From: Spirochaetales bacterium
GTDB taxonomy: Bacteria; Spirochaetota; Spirochaetia; Sphaerochaetales; Sphaerochaetaceae
Assembly: GCA_028722305.1 (NCBI GenBank)
Contig: JAQYHB010000011.1
Span: 57,482 to 121,481, forward strand
Reading direction: 5' to 3'
Length of the DNA stretch: 64,000 bases
In this document: positions 46,824 through 54,978 of the stretch, piece by piece
Numbering within the stretch: the stretch's first letter is position 1
Layout of the letters: each line of letters opens with the position of its first letter
Program-made: the position numbers and the translations under genes
The notes under the pieces: generated by a model
The model's input: only the letters and a program-made list of their open reading frames with translations
The model's database searches: none
What the model was told of the DNA's origin: nothing

Positions 46824-47711
46824 TTATTTGTTGCTGATCTTGGTGCCGGAAATCTTGGCGTAATACTTTGCCAGAGCGCTGTGGTCGTCAGACCCGCATC
46901 CGTCAAAGTGCAGGTTCTCCAGCATCTCCTGGACCTCGACGGTCAGCGGGAGCGGGGCACCAACCTTGTGTCCGGTCTCGATGGCGTTGTTCAGGTCCTT
47001 GATGTGGAGGTCAATACGGAAGCCCGGCTTGAAGTTGTCGTCGATCATCATCGGCACCTTGGCGTTCATGACCGTGCTGCCGGCCAGCCCCCCCTTGATG
47101 GCGGCGAAGACCAGGTTCGGGTCGACGCCTGCCTTCTTGACCATGGTGTAGGCCTCGGCACAAGCGGCGATGTTGACGGCAACGATGATCTGGTTGGCCA
47201 GCTTCGTGGTATTGCCGGCACCAATCGGTCCGCACCAGACAGCGCTGGCGCCCATCTGCAGGAGCAGGGGCTGGTACTCGTCGAACAGAGCCTTGTCGCC
47301 ACCAACCATGATGGAAAGGGTTCCGTCGATTGCCTTCGGCTCGCCACCGGAAACCGGAGCGTCAAGCATCTTCACGCCCTTCTCCGCGCAGGCGGCGCAG
47401 ACCTTCTGGCTGACCGTCGGGGCGATGGAGGACATGTCAATCAGGACCTGACCAGCCTTGGCGTGGTCAAGCATACCACCCTTGGCGAGAACGACCTGCT
47501 CGACCTGCGGTCCGTTCGGAACCATGGTGATCACGACCGGGCACTTCTCAATGATATCGGCGTTGCTGGTACCGGCATGGGCGCCATCCTTGGTGACGGC
47601 GTCGATGTTCGCCTGGTTCAGGTCATAGACCCAGACTTCATTGCCATGCTTCAGTAAGTTGCGAACCATGGGCTTGCCCATGATACCAAGACCAATAAAA
47701 GCAATCTTCAT
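46824..47711 (-). CDS. garR: Tartronate semialdehyde reductase (2-hydroxy-3-oxopropionate reductase)
   Basis: 295 residues. Beta-hydroxyacid dehydrogenase family: NAD(P) motif IAFIGLGIMGKPMVRNLL, substrate loop DAPVSGGEPKAIDGTLSIMVGG near residue 118, and the catalytic Lys in GAGNTTKLANQIIVA near residue 170. It reduces tartronate semialdehyde to glycerate. The context (GarD, aldolase, glycerate kinase) supports GarR over 3-hydroxyisobutyrate dehydrogenase. Ribosome site AAGGAG; 26 bases after the aldolase gene. Confidence 0.93.
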   Translation of the reverse strand: MKIAFIGLGIMGKPMVRNLLKHGNEVWVYDLNQANIDAVTKDGAHAGTSNADIIEKCPVVITMVPNGPQVEQVVLAKGGMLDHAKAGQVLIDMSSIAPTVSQKVCAACAEKGVKMLDAPVSGGEPKAIDGTLSIMVGGDKALFDEYQPLLLQMGASAVWCGPIGAGNTTKLANQIIVAVNIAACAEAYTMVKKAGVDPNLVFAAIKGGLAGSTVMNAKVPMMIDDNFKPGFRIDLHIKDLNNAIETGHKVGAPLPLTVEVQEMLENLHFDGCGSDDHSALAKYYAKISGTKISNK

Positions 47712-47737
47712 AATCGTTTCTCCTTCCTAGAGATTTG

Positions 47738-48658
47738 TTATTTCGTATACGCAATCAGACCAGCCTGAGCCAGGCGATCCAATTCCTTCCGCATCGCGTC
47801 AAGCAACTGCTTGTTGGTGGTCAGCAGGTTGGGACTGTGGGCATACCCGACGTCGTTCCCGACCAGGATGGCGACATCCTTGGTCCCGACGGGGAAGCTT
47901 GCCTTGTCCGTCATCAACCGGATCGGGTTCAGCTCCTGCTGCAGCTCGAAGGATTCCTTGTAGTCGCCGGCCATGAACCGGTCGTAGATCGCCATGACCA
48001 ACTTAGGCACGTAGTTGGCGGTGGAAGTCACAGCACCCACAGCGCCATGGCAGAGGGCGCCATAAATCAAGGTATCCTTGCCTCCAAGCACCTTCAGGTT
48101 CACGTCACGGTTCAACCAGACGAACTGCTCCAACTGGGTCAGGTCTCCCGAGCTGTCCTTCATGCCGATGATGTTGCCATTATCATGCACCAGACGATAG
48201 ACGAGACTCTGCGTCATCGGATACCCGGCCTTTCCAGGGTTGTTGTACAGCAGCATCGGCTTGTCGCCAATCGACTTGGCGATCCTGGAGAAATGCCGGT
48301 ACAGTTCTTCCTCGGTCGGCTTGACGAACATCGGCTGAAGCACGCTGACGGCGGTGGCTCCCTCGTCGAAGGCCATTTTCGCCAGACGGACGCATTTGGT
48401 CGTGCTGATGGCGCCAATGCCGCAGAACACGGGAACCCTGCCCTGCACCTGGTCGACGAAAATCCTCAAACCCTTCGCGTACTCATCCTCGTCGAGCGCG
48501 TAGAACTCACCGTTCGAACCAAACGCGAGGATACCATGCACACCGTTGTCGATCACGTAGTCGATTTGCGCGCGCAGTTTCTTCTCGTCGATATGGTCAT
48601 CCGCGTCAAACGGAGTGACGAGCGGCGGGACAATTCCTTTCAGAAAATCACTCTGCAT
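47738..48658 (-). CDS. DapA-family aldolase, probably for 5-keto-4-deoxyglucarate
   Basis: 306 residues of the N-acetylneuraminate lyase / DHDPS barrel: GIVPPLVTPFDADDHID, GSNGEFYAL (the GxxGE substrate motif), Tyr in MLLYNNPGKAGYP and the Schiff-base Lys in IIGMKDSSGDL near residue 165. True DapA makes dihydrodipicolinate from pyruvate and aspartate semialdehyde. Here it precedes garR and shares the cluster with garD and garK, but the usual HpcH-type GarL is absent. The simplest reading is that this enzyme cleaves the keto-deoxy-aldarate to pyruvate and tartronate semialdehyde. A dehydratase of the KDG-dehydratase type is the alternative. Confidence 0.82.
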   Translation of the reverse strand: MQSDFLKGIVPPLVTPFDADDHIDEKKLRAQIDYVIDNGVHGILAFGSNGEFYALDEDEYAKGLRIFVDQVQGRVPVFCGIGAISTTKCVRLAKMAFDEGATAVSVLQPMFVKPTEEELYRHFSRIAKSIGDKPMLLYNNPGKAGYPMTQSLVYRLVHDNGNIIGMKDSSGDLTQLEQFVWLNRDVNLKVLGGKDTLIYGALCHGAVGAVTSTANYVPKLVMAIYDRFMAGDYKESFELQQELNPIRLMTDKASFPVGTKDVAILVGNDVGYAHSPNLLTTNKQLLDAMRKELDRLAQAGLIAYTK

Positions 48659-48678
48659 CAGAGTCTCCTTACATTTCC

Positions 48679-48707
48679 AATCTAATCCCCATCGCCAATT
48701 GAGTCAA
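48679..48707 (-). promoter_or_regulatory. Promoter of the aldolase-garR unit
   Basis: Minus strand: TTGACT (48707-48702), 17-base spacer, TAGATT (48684-48679); leader about 14 bases containing AAGGAG. Confidence 0.75.
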
Positions 48708-48750
48708 CTTTAATTAGATGAAAATGCGTGAAAGATTTGATTTTTATAAT

Positions 48751-49893
48751 TTATTTATATTTCTTGCTCCCAATCAGCCTGCAAATGGCAACCATCGTGG
48801 TATAGAGATCATTCTTGCAGTGCTTGCTGAGCTCCGCGAAGGAACCCGGCTTGTTGAGAATCGAGAAGACGCTGGTCACCCCGATGCCATACATGCCGCT
48901 CATATCCCCATCGATGGTTCCGACCACCGCGACGACCGGCACGTTTTGCCGTTTCGCGTGGGTAGCGATTCCACTGATCACTTTGCCTTGGATCGACTGC
49001 CCGTCGATCTTGCCCTCGCCGGTGAAAACCATGTCGGCGTCTTTCAGGCGCTCGTCGAAATGGACCGCGTCGAGCACCGTCTCGATGCCACTCTTCAACT
49101 GGCTATCAAAGAAGGCTACCGTTCCCGCGCCCATGCCGCCGGCGGCACCGGCACCGGCCAGGTCGCGTACCTCCTTGCCCACGTCACGCTTGATCACATC
49201 GGCAAGATGGGAAAGCCCCGCGTCCAGACGAAAGACCATCTCGGGGGTAGCGCCCTTCTGGGGACCAAAGACAGCCGATGCCCCATTCGGACCGCACAAA
49301 GGGTTGGTCACGTCGCACATGGTGATGAATTGGACCTTGCGGATGGCGGGATCCACGCCGGAGAGATCGATTCTCTCGATATCCTTCAGTGTTCCGCCGA
49401 CAGGCACGAAGGCCTTCCCCGCCTTGTCCAGAAACTTGACGCCACAAGCGGCGGCAGCGCCACAGCCGCCATCGTTGGTAGCCGATCCACCAAGCCCGAC
49501 GATTATCGTCCCAGCACCACTTTTGGCCGCGGCGAGCATCAGCTGTCCCACGCCATAGGTTGTCATCTTCTCCGGATCCTTGCGGTCCTCGACCATCGGC
49601 AGGGCAGCGGCGGCAGCCAGCTCGACGACAGCGGTCTTTCCCTCATGGATCAGGCCGTAGAATCCCTCAACCTGCTCGCCAGGAACAGGGCCGCAGACAG
49701 GAAGCCGAACCAGCCTGCCGGGCAACGCCTTCAGGAAAGCGTCGGTACTGCCCTCCCCTCCATCAGCGACAGGAAGCGCCGTCGTCTCGCATTCGGGGAA
49801 AACCGAATGCACGGCCTTCGCCATCAGATCGCAGACCTCTTCGGAACTCATCGTCCCCTTGAAAGAATCAGGAAGAATCAACACGTGTCTCAT
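48751..49893 (-). CDS. garK: Glycerate 2-kinase
   Basis: 380 residues of the GarK/GlxK family: ILPDSFKGTMSSEEVCDLM at the start, PVADGGEGSTDAFL, VGLGGSATNDGGCGAA near residue 125 and FTGEGKIDGQSIQGKV near 285. It phosphorylates glycerate to 2-phosphoglycerate and so links aldarate breakdown to glycolysis. ATG at 49893 gives the conserved N-terminus. GAGGG precedes it, but the -10 box ends nine bases before the ATG, so that site may lie largely outside the transcript. Confidence 0.94.
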   Translation of the reverse strand: MRHVLILPDSFKGTMSSEEVCDLMAKAVHSVFPECETTALPVADGGEGSTDAFLKALPGRLVRLPVCGPVPGEQVEGFYGLIHEGKTAVVELAAAAALPMVEDRKDPEKMTTYGVGQLMLAAAKSGAGTIIVGLGGSATNDGGCGAAAACGVKFLDKAGKAFVPVGGTLKDIERIDLSGVDPAIRKVQFITMCDVTNPLCGPNGASAVFGPQKGATPEMVFRLDAGLSHLADVIKRDVGKEVRDLAGAGAAGGMGAGTVAFFDSQLKSGIETVLDAVHFDERLKDADMVFTGEGKIDGQSIQGKVISGIATHAKRQNVPVVAVVGTIDGDMSGMYGIGVTSVFSILNKPGSFAELSKHCKNDLYTTMVAICRLIGSKKYK

Positions 49894-49902
49894 AGTGCCC
49901 TC

Positions 49903-49932
49903 ATTATCAAGCGGTGGTTCTGATGCTGTCAA
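49903..49932 (-). promoter_or_regulatory. Promoter of garK, very short leader
   Basis: Minus strand: perfect TTGACA (49932-49927), 18-base spacer, GATAAT (49908-49903). Nine bases separate the -10 from the ATG. Confidence 0.7.
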
Positions 49933-50022
49933 CAAATGCGGCAGGGGTATTTCGCCGGCTTTCCGCTCGAAAACGGATTCCCAAAAGCGATTTGATTTTT
50001 ACATTTGCGTTTTCCCAATTTG

Positions 50023-50028
50023 TATAAT
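50023..50028 (+). promoter_or_regulatory. -10 box of the IclR-type regulator gene
   Basis: Perfect TATAAT; TTTACA at 49998-50003 could be the -35 with a long 19-base spacer. The leader of about 21 bases holds GAGGG. Confidence 0.6.
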
Positions 50029-50055
50029 AGTATTTAGAGTTTGAGGGTATGTGAC

Positions 50056-50850
50056 ATGGCAGGACAGGAAGACAAAGACGACAAATACAGCATCAAGGCG
50101 GCGGCAAGGTGCCTGAAACTGATGGACTACGCGACGACCTTGGCGCGGCCGGTGACCATCGGGGATGTCTGCAAGGAATTGGACACCAACAGCAACATGG
50201 CGTTCCGCATGCTGAATACGCTTGCCACCGCCGGCTACATGAGCCGCGACGAGGTCAGCGGGGGCTACAGGATCAGCCTGAAGAGCCTGCTGCTCAGCCG
50301 GAGCGCCCTGCAATCCTTGGAAATCCGCCGCATCACCATGCCGTATCTGGAATTGTTGTGGAACCAGTTCCCCAAGGCAAACGCCAACCTTGGCGTCCGC
50401 TACGAGGACGCGATCCTGCTGATAGACCGTATCGACACGCAAAGCCTGCCCCGCACCTATTTCACCCCGGGCAAGGAGCTTCCCTTCTACTGCTCGGGAA
50501 TCGGCAAGGTGCTGACCGCTTTCCGCAGCAACCAGGAAATCGACAACCTGATCGCAAAAACCACCTTCAAGGCGTATACCGCCTATACGGTCACCGACCC
50601 GAAGAAAATCAAAGAGAACCTTGCGCAGGTGCGCCAGGAAGGCGTCGGCCGCGACCGGGAGGAGTTCGTCACCAACGACAACTGCTCTGCCGCCCCAATC
50701 CGGGACTCGCACGGACAAGTAATCGCCGCCATAAGCCTTTCCGCTCTGGAGACCAACATGAGCCAAGAGGAGATCGAGGCGGCATTGCCGAAGGTCAAGG
50801 AAACCGCCGACCGCATCTCCAGCCTGATCGGTTACGACCACCTCGCCTGA
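50056..50850 (+). CDS. IclR-family transcriptional regulator
   Basis: 264 residues. N-terminal winged helix (IKAAARCLKLMDYATTL, then IGDVCKELDTNSNMAFRML) and the IclR effector domain with LPFYCSGIGKVLTAF and GVGRDREEFVTNDNCSAAPI near 200-215. IclR proteins bind small carboxylic acids. It is divergent from garK with 162 bases between starts and is the only regulator inside the aldarate block, so it is the best candidate to control garK, the aldolase-garR unit and the gudD2 unit. Start MAGQEDK follows GAGGG. Confidence 0.9.
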   Translation: MAGQEDKDDKYSIKAAARCLKLMDYATTLARPVTIGDVCKELDTNSNMAFRMLNTLATAGYMSRDEVSGGYRISLKSLLLSRSALQSLEIRRITMPYLELLWNQFPKANANLGVRYEDAILLIDRIDTQSLPRTYFTPGKELPFYCSGIGKVLTAFRSNQEIDNLIAKTTFKAYTAYTVTDPKKIKENLAQVRQEGVGRDREEFVTNDNCSAAPIRDSHGQVIAAISLSALETNMSQEEIEAALPKVKETADRISSLIGYDHLA

Positions 50851-51732
50851 TCAGTAGTTCCAAACAAGCTGCTGGCGCTTTGTATCCAGCTTTCCATCGA
50901 TTCCGATGGGGATGATTGCGTGGTGTGTCCCATGGCCGAAGTCATGGCAGTAGGCTACCGGAATGGAAAAGCGCTTGCCGAAGCGTTCGAGGATTGCCAG
51001 CAGATCCGGTTGCCCGACATCGCTGTAATGGCCGAAGAGCAGGCCGGTGACGTGGCTCATGAATGGGTTCTGGGCGATAAACTCAAGATACTCCGCTACT
51101 CCTCCGACCTCGGTGAACTGCTCGTGGTCCTCAAGAAACAGGATGTAGGGCTTCTGCCGGTACGAAAAGTACTTGCTCCCCAGCATCAGCGCGAAATTCC
51201 TCAGATACCCGCCAGTAAGCTCTCCTTGGGCACTGCCCGGGACCAGCACGGTCCACGGTTCGGAGGCACGATAGGGCACATGGTCGGTTGTCAACGCGTC
51301 AAACTGCTCGAGCGTGTAGGGATCCTGCTCCAACAGGGTATGTGGTGTCGGTCCGTAGAAAACCGGAAGCCCGGTCTGGCAATGAATCGCCTGCAGGATG
51401 TTGGTCCCGTCGCTGAAGGAGCAGTAGAGTTTGGGCCTGGCGATAATCGCCTGATAGTCCAGCAGGGGAAGCAGCTCGGTTGATGACTCGCCTCCCCCGA
51501 AAAGCACCAGCCTGACCTTGGGGTCGCGTATCAACTGGTTGAAATCGTCCGCCCGCTGCTGCTTGGTGGCGCAGTAGCCCCAATCATCACGGAGGATGTT
51601 GCGACCCGCCCTCACCTTGAAACCAAACGATTCCAGCAGGTTGGTCACAGCCTCGAGATTCTCCTCGTCCACCACGTGGCTCGGAGAGCAGACGCCAATA
51701 GTTTCGCCAAGACGCAAGTACGAAAGATCCAT
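50851..51732 (-). CDS. LD-carboxypeptidase (peptidase S66 family)
   Basis: 293 residues. S66 layout: GETIGVCSPSHVVDEENL at the N-terminus, LVLFGGGESSTELLPLLDY in the nucleophile region near residue 85 (family GGYGS/TxRLL, altered here), and the late Glu and His parts VTGLLFGHYSD and CHDFGHGTHHAIIPIG. It removes the terminal D-alanine of muropeptide tetrapeptides or, in MccF-like members, degrades microcin-type conjugates. The GGGES form is more like the MccF side, so self-immunity or recycling are both possible. No Shine-Dalgarno; an extended -10 lies seven bases upstream. Its stop directly abuts the IclR stop. Confidence 0.8.
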   Translation of the reverse strand: MDLSYLRLGETIGVCSPSHVVDEENLEAVTNLLESFGFKVRAGRNILRDDWGYCATKQQRADDFNQLIRDPKVRLVLFGGGESSTELLPLLDYQAIIARPKLYCSFSDGTNILQAIHCQTGLPVFYGPTPHTLLEQDPYTLEQFDALTTDHVPYRASEPWTVLVPGSAQGELTGGYLRNFALMLGSKYFSYRQKPYILFLEDHEQFTEVGGVAEYLEFIAQNPFMSHVTGLLFGHYSDVGQPDLLAILERFGKRFSIPVAYCHDFGHGTHHAIIPIGIDGKLDTKRQQLVWNY

Positions 51733-51739
51733 ACAACCC

Positions 51740-51748
51740 ATCCTACCA
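51740..51748 (-). promoter_or_regulatory. Extended -10 box of the LD-carboxypeptidase gene, leaderless geometry
   Basis: Minus strand TGgTAGGAT (-10 at 51745-51740), then seven bases, then ATG. An in-frame ATG three codons upstream overlaps the box. Confidence 0.5.
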
Positions 51749-51783
51749 CAAATGGGGAGAAATGTTTCCATTGTATGGAAGCT

Positions 51784-51811
51784 TGCATGAAGGATGCTGT
51801 CGTGGTAGCGT
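51784..51811 (+). promoter_or_regulatory. Promoter of the XdhC-YqeB gene, leaderless geometry
   Basis: TTGCAT (51784-51789), 16-base spacer, extended TGgTAGCGT (-10 at 51806-51811), then six bases to the ATG at 51818. Confidence 0.6.
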
Positions 51812-51817
51812 GACACT

Positions 51818-53560
51818 ATGCGATACATCACGCTTTGCCAGTCTATCCGGAAATCTCTCGAAGCCGAGAGAGCTGTCGTCCTCGCCTCCATCGTCTCCCG
51901 CCACGGGCTGGGCACCCGTACCCGCGCCGCCATGGCCATCTTCGAGGATGGCAGCAGCAACGGCACCATCGGAGGGGGAAAATTCGAGGCCGACGTGCGA
52001 GAAGCAGCCGCCGACATCTTCAAGACGGGCAAAAGCCGCGACCAGGCTTTCGGCAAGACCACCGTCCACTACGCCTATCTTGGCGAGGAATACCTTCTCC
52101 CCCTTTTCCACAAAGCCGAAAGGCTGGAAAAGTGTCATCTTCCCTTCGTCATCGCCACCTTGGGCGGCGAAAACCATGCCGTAGCGCTCTACCGGCCCGG
52201 GCTCTTCCTGTTCCAGGCGCCCAACGGAGAAGTACCGGAAGGGACCATGCGCTCGGCCTGCGAACGTGCCTATCAGGGTGCATCCACCCCGGAGGGCATC
52301 TACGCCAACCTGATCGGTGAGCCATACCACGTGGTACTCGTCGGCGGAGGAAATGTCAACGAAGCGGTGAGCAAGATCTGCGGACTGCTCGACTTCTCCT
52401 ATGAGGTGGTGGAAACCCGAAGGGCATTCGCCACCAAGGCGCTCTATCCCGACGCAACCAACATCCAGGTAGTCGGCAGATTCGTCGATGCGGTTCCGGG
52501 CTGTACGCTGGATGCGCATACCGCAGTCATCATCTCCAGCCACCAGGCCGCTGATGACGGGCTTGTCGAGGAAATTCTGAAGAGCAAAGTGGCCTATGTC
52601 GGCGTGCTCGGCTCCCGGAGCCGTCCCAACCCCTGGAAGGACAACCGGGTCTTTTTCCCAGTCGGGCTGGACCTTGGCGGTGAGAGCCCCGCGGCGGTAG
52701 CCCTTTGCATAGCCAGCGAGATGAGCAGGGTATTGCACAAAAGCTCCGGCAGAAGCCTTTCCCACTCCCGCCTGGTCATCGTCCGTGGCGCGGGCGACCT
52801 TGCCACCGGCACGATCATCCGGCTGCACAACGCGGGCTACCAAGTGCTTGCCCTCGAAGTCCCCCAACCGACGGTAATCCGAAGGACGGTCAGCTTCGCC
52901 GAAGCGCTTTTCCAAGGAAGCCAGACCATCATGGGAATCGAGGCGAGAAAAATCAGTTCAATCGACGAGGTCTTCCCCACCATCGACAAGGGGATCATCC
53001 CCATCTTGGCCGATCCGGAAGGAAATGCGATCAAGGCCCTGAAGCCGATGGCGGTGGTTGACGCCATCATCGCCAAGAAGAACCTTGGCACCAAAATCAC
53101 CGACGCGCCCTTGGTGGTGGCCCTCGGTCCTGGCTTTACCGCAGGGGTGGATTGCCACGTCGTCATCGAGACCAAGCGCGGACACTATCTGGGCAACCTG
53201 ATCCGCCAGGGCTCGGCCGCGCCGAACAGTGGAATCCCCGGCATCATCGCAGGCTACGGCAAGGAACGGGTCATCCATTCCAGCGCCGCAGGCACCTTCC
53301 GCCACGCAGGCTTCGAGATTGGGGATATTGTCCAGGCAGGAGATACCATCGCCTACGTGGACGACGTCCCCCAGAAGACCATCATCGGCGGCATGCTCCG
53401 GGGACTGCTCCGAGAAGGACTCGTCGTCCCCTCCGGCTTCAAGTGCGCTGACGTCGATCCTCGGGGCGAGGAAGCCTGCTACACGCTTCCCAGCGACAAG
53501 GCGATGGCAATCGCGGGTGGCGTGCTGGAGGCGGTCGACTCATTTGCAAAAACCTGGTAA
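51818..53560 (+). CDS. XdhC-like protein fused to YqeB/EF2563-type selenium-dependent molybdenum hydroxylase factor
   Basis: 580 residues with two halves. Residues 1-310 are XdhC/CoxI-like: ASIVSRHGLGTRTRAAMAIF, GTIGGGKFEADVREAA and a Rossmann part VVLVGGGNVNEAVSKICG, then YVGVLGSRSR. Residues 315-575 are YqeB-like: VIVRGAGDLATGTIIRLHNAG, VALGPGFTAGVDCHVVIETKRG, NSGIPGIIAGYGKERVIHS. XdhC proteins load sulfurated molybdenum cofactor into hydroxylases, and YqeB belongs to the selenium-dependent branch. The two are usually separate neighbouring genes. No hydroxylase is in the window, and the nearby molybdopterin gene is dead. Function is inferred from the families. Confidence 0.85.
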   Translation: MRYITLCQSIRKSLEAERAVVLASIVSRHGLGTRTRAAMAIFEDGSSNGTIGGGKFEADVREAAADIFKTGKSRDQAFGKTTVHYAYLGEEYLLPLFHKAERLEKCHLPFVIATLGGENHAVALYRPGLFLFQAPNGEVPEGTMRSACERAYQGASTPEGIYANLIGEPYHVVLVGGGNVNEAVSKICGLLDFSYEVVETRRAFATKALYPDATNIQVVGRFVDAVPGCTLDAHTAVIISSHQAADDGLVEEILKSKVAYVGVLGSRSRPNPWKDNRVFFPVGLDLGGESPAAVALCIASEMSRVLHKSSGRSLSHSRLVIVRGAGDLATGTIIRLHNAGYQVLALEVPQPTVIRRTVSFAEALFQGSQTIMGIEARKISSIDEVFPTIDKGIIPILADPEGNAIKALKPMAVVDAIIAKKNLGTKITDAPLVVALGPGFTAGVDCHVVIETKRGHYLGNLIRQGSAAPNSGIPGIIAGYGKERVIHSSAAGTFRHAGFEIGDIVQAGDTIAYVDDVPQKTIIGGMLRGLLREGLVVPSGFKCADVDPRGEEACYTLPSDKAMAIAGGVLEAVDSFAKTW

Positions 53561-53592
53561 GGCGCGTACAGTGTAGGAAAAAGGAAACTATA

Positions 53593-54129
53593 ATGCTTGC
53601 AAGGAAACCGATAAGCGAACTGGTGCTTGTCATCGACATGCAGAACGATTTCGTCGACGGGGTGCTTGGCTCCCCTGCCTGCCAGGCAGTGGTACCCAGA
53701 CAGGTCGAATTCCTGAAAGAGGTGAAATGTCCAACCTGGTTTACGCTGGACACCCATCCGGAGGACTACGCGTCTGACCCGGAGAACATCCATCTGCCTG
53801 TGCCCCACTGCATCACCGGCACCCACGGCCACGAGCTTATCGAGGCAATGAAGCCCTTTGCCGGAAGGCCGGACTCGGTCCTGATCGAAAAGCCGACCTT
53901 CGGCTCGACCCGGCTCGAGCGGATGGTAAGCACCATGCCGGCCTTGGAGAAGATCACCATCTTCGGCCTGGACACCGACATCTGCGTCGTCAGCAACGCG
54001 CTATTGGTCAAGGCGGCCCGTCCGGACATCCAGATCATCGTCAAGAAGGATCTCTGCGCCGGCTCCAGCCCGGAGAACCACGAGGCGGCGCTTAGGGTAA
54101 TGCGTAGCTGCCATTGCGATATCGAGTAA
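53593..54129 (+). CDS. Isochorismatase-family cysteine hydrolase (nicotinamidase-like)
   Basis: 178 residues. Catalytic triad motifs: Asp in LVLVIDMQNDFVDG, Lys in LIEKPTFGSTRL and Cys in FGLDTDICVVSNALL with the usual preceding cis-peptide region. HPEDYASDPENIHLPVPHC resembles the metal-site part of nicotinamidases, although the metal ligands are not all evident. It may hydrolyse nicotinamide or another amide. It lies 32 bases after the XdhC-YqeB gene with AAGGAAA upstream of the ATG. Convergent with the dead modC tail. Confidence 0.85.
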   Translation: MLARKPISELVLVIDMQNDFVDGVLGSPACQAVVPRQVEFLKEVKCPTWFTLDTHPEDYASDPENIHLPVPHCITGTHGHELIEAMKPFAGRPDSVLIEKPTFGSTRLERMVSTMPALEKITIFGLDTDICVVSNALLVKAARPDIQIIVKKDLCAGSSPENHEAALRVMRSCHCDIE

Positions 54130-54321
54130 TCACTCCTCGAGCAATTGCTCGCACTCCTCGCTCTGCAGGTCACGAAAGACCTCTTCCGTGTTCCCATGGC
54201 GGATGATGTGGCCGTCCTGCATCACGAACAGGCTGGTCGACATCTTCCTTGCCTCGCGTGGGGAATGGGTGACAAGCAACGCCTGTCGGCCAAATGACCG
54301 CAACACCCCCGCCAGCTCGTC
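54130..54321 (-). pseudogene. C-terminal remnant of a ModC-like ABC transporter ATPase
   Basis: The last 64 codons of an ABC ATPase remain: DELAGVLRSFGRQALLVTHS (H-loop His), then PREARKMSTSLFVMQDGHII, ending EQLLEE. This is the D-loop-to-H-loop and tail part of molybdate or sulfate-type importers. Walker A, Walker B and signature motifs are gone. Directly upstream on the same strand lies the broken molybdopterin gene, so an internal deletion joined the two. No start codon remains. Confidence 0.8.
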
Positions 54322-54873
54322 CCGCCGTATTCGGCCAGCTTCTCGACGATGGTCGGCGTGAAGGTGTCCTGGATGCGCTTGTGAAAGACCTCATTGCCTG
54401 TCGTCACGACGCCGAAACGCTTCTGTTTCAGGGGATGGATCTCCAATAGGGGCTTGGATCCGGCCACCGGCAAGACGTTGCCCCTTACGCACCACAAAAC
54501 CCGAGGGAATCGTCGCGATCATCATGTCGCCCAAGCTATTGACTGCGCGCAAGCGCTCGATGTCGACCATGAAGAGCCCGTCGCAGTCGGCAACCAGTTC
54601 CACCTTCCCCTCTTTGACCTGGGTCGGATGCATATGCCCACCCTGACAGATCTGGCGGAGGATGTCGGCCGCGTCATTCTCATGGAGCATGTTCTCGTCA
54701 CATTCCCAGACATACAGGTGGTCCTTTCCCAGCGAGAGCAAGAGCGGGATATCCTCCTTGGTCACGATATGCCCCTTGCGGAAGGCAGCGTCCTTCACGA
54801 CACCTTTCACGATTCTGGTAATATCGTGACAGATCACCATTCCAACGGCATCTTGTGTGGCAACTAGCTTCAT
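54322..54873 (-). pseudogene. Frameshifted and truncated molybdopterin-binding (MoeA/MogA-like) protein
   Basis: MKLVATQDAVGMVICHDITR, then AFRKGHIVTKEDIPLLLSLGKDHLYVWE fragments and MLHENDAADILRQ match the molybdopterin-binding proteins found beside selenium-type molybdenum hydroxylase genes. The frame breaks near 54451-54461 (one extra base in GGATCCAAG) and resumes with PLLEIHPLKQKRFGVVTTGN and IVEKLAEYGG, then the homology stops at about 54322, where the ModC tail begins. The MPT-binding catalytic half is missing. A TATAAT box ends four bases before the ATG at 54873. Confidence 0.8.
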
Positions 54874-54978
54874 TTCCATTATACTTGTTCGTAGATAATG
54901 ATGACGCATCCACGCCTTCTTTGCAACATTTTTCAACAAAATGTGAAGGAACGCAGAGGAAATCGAGTATATTAGTAT

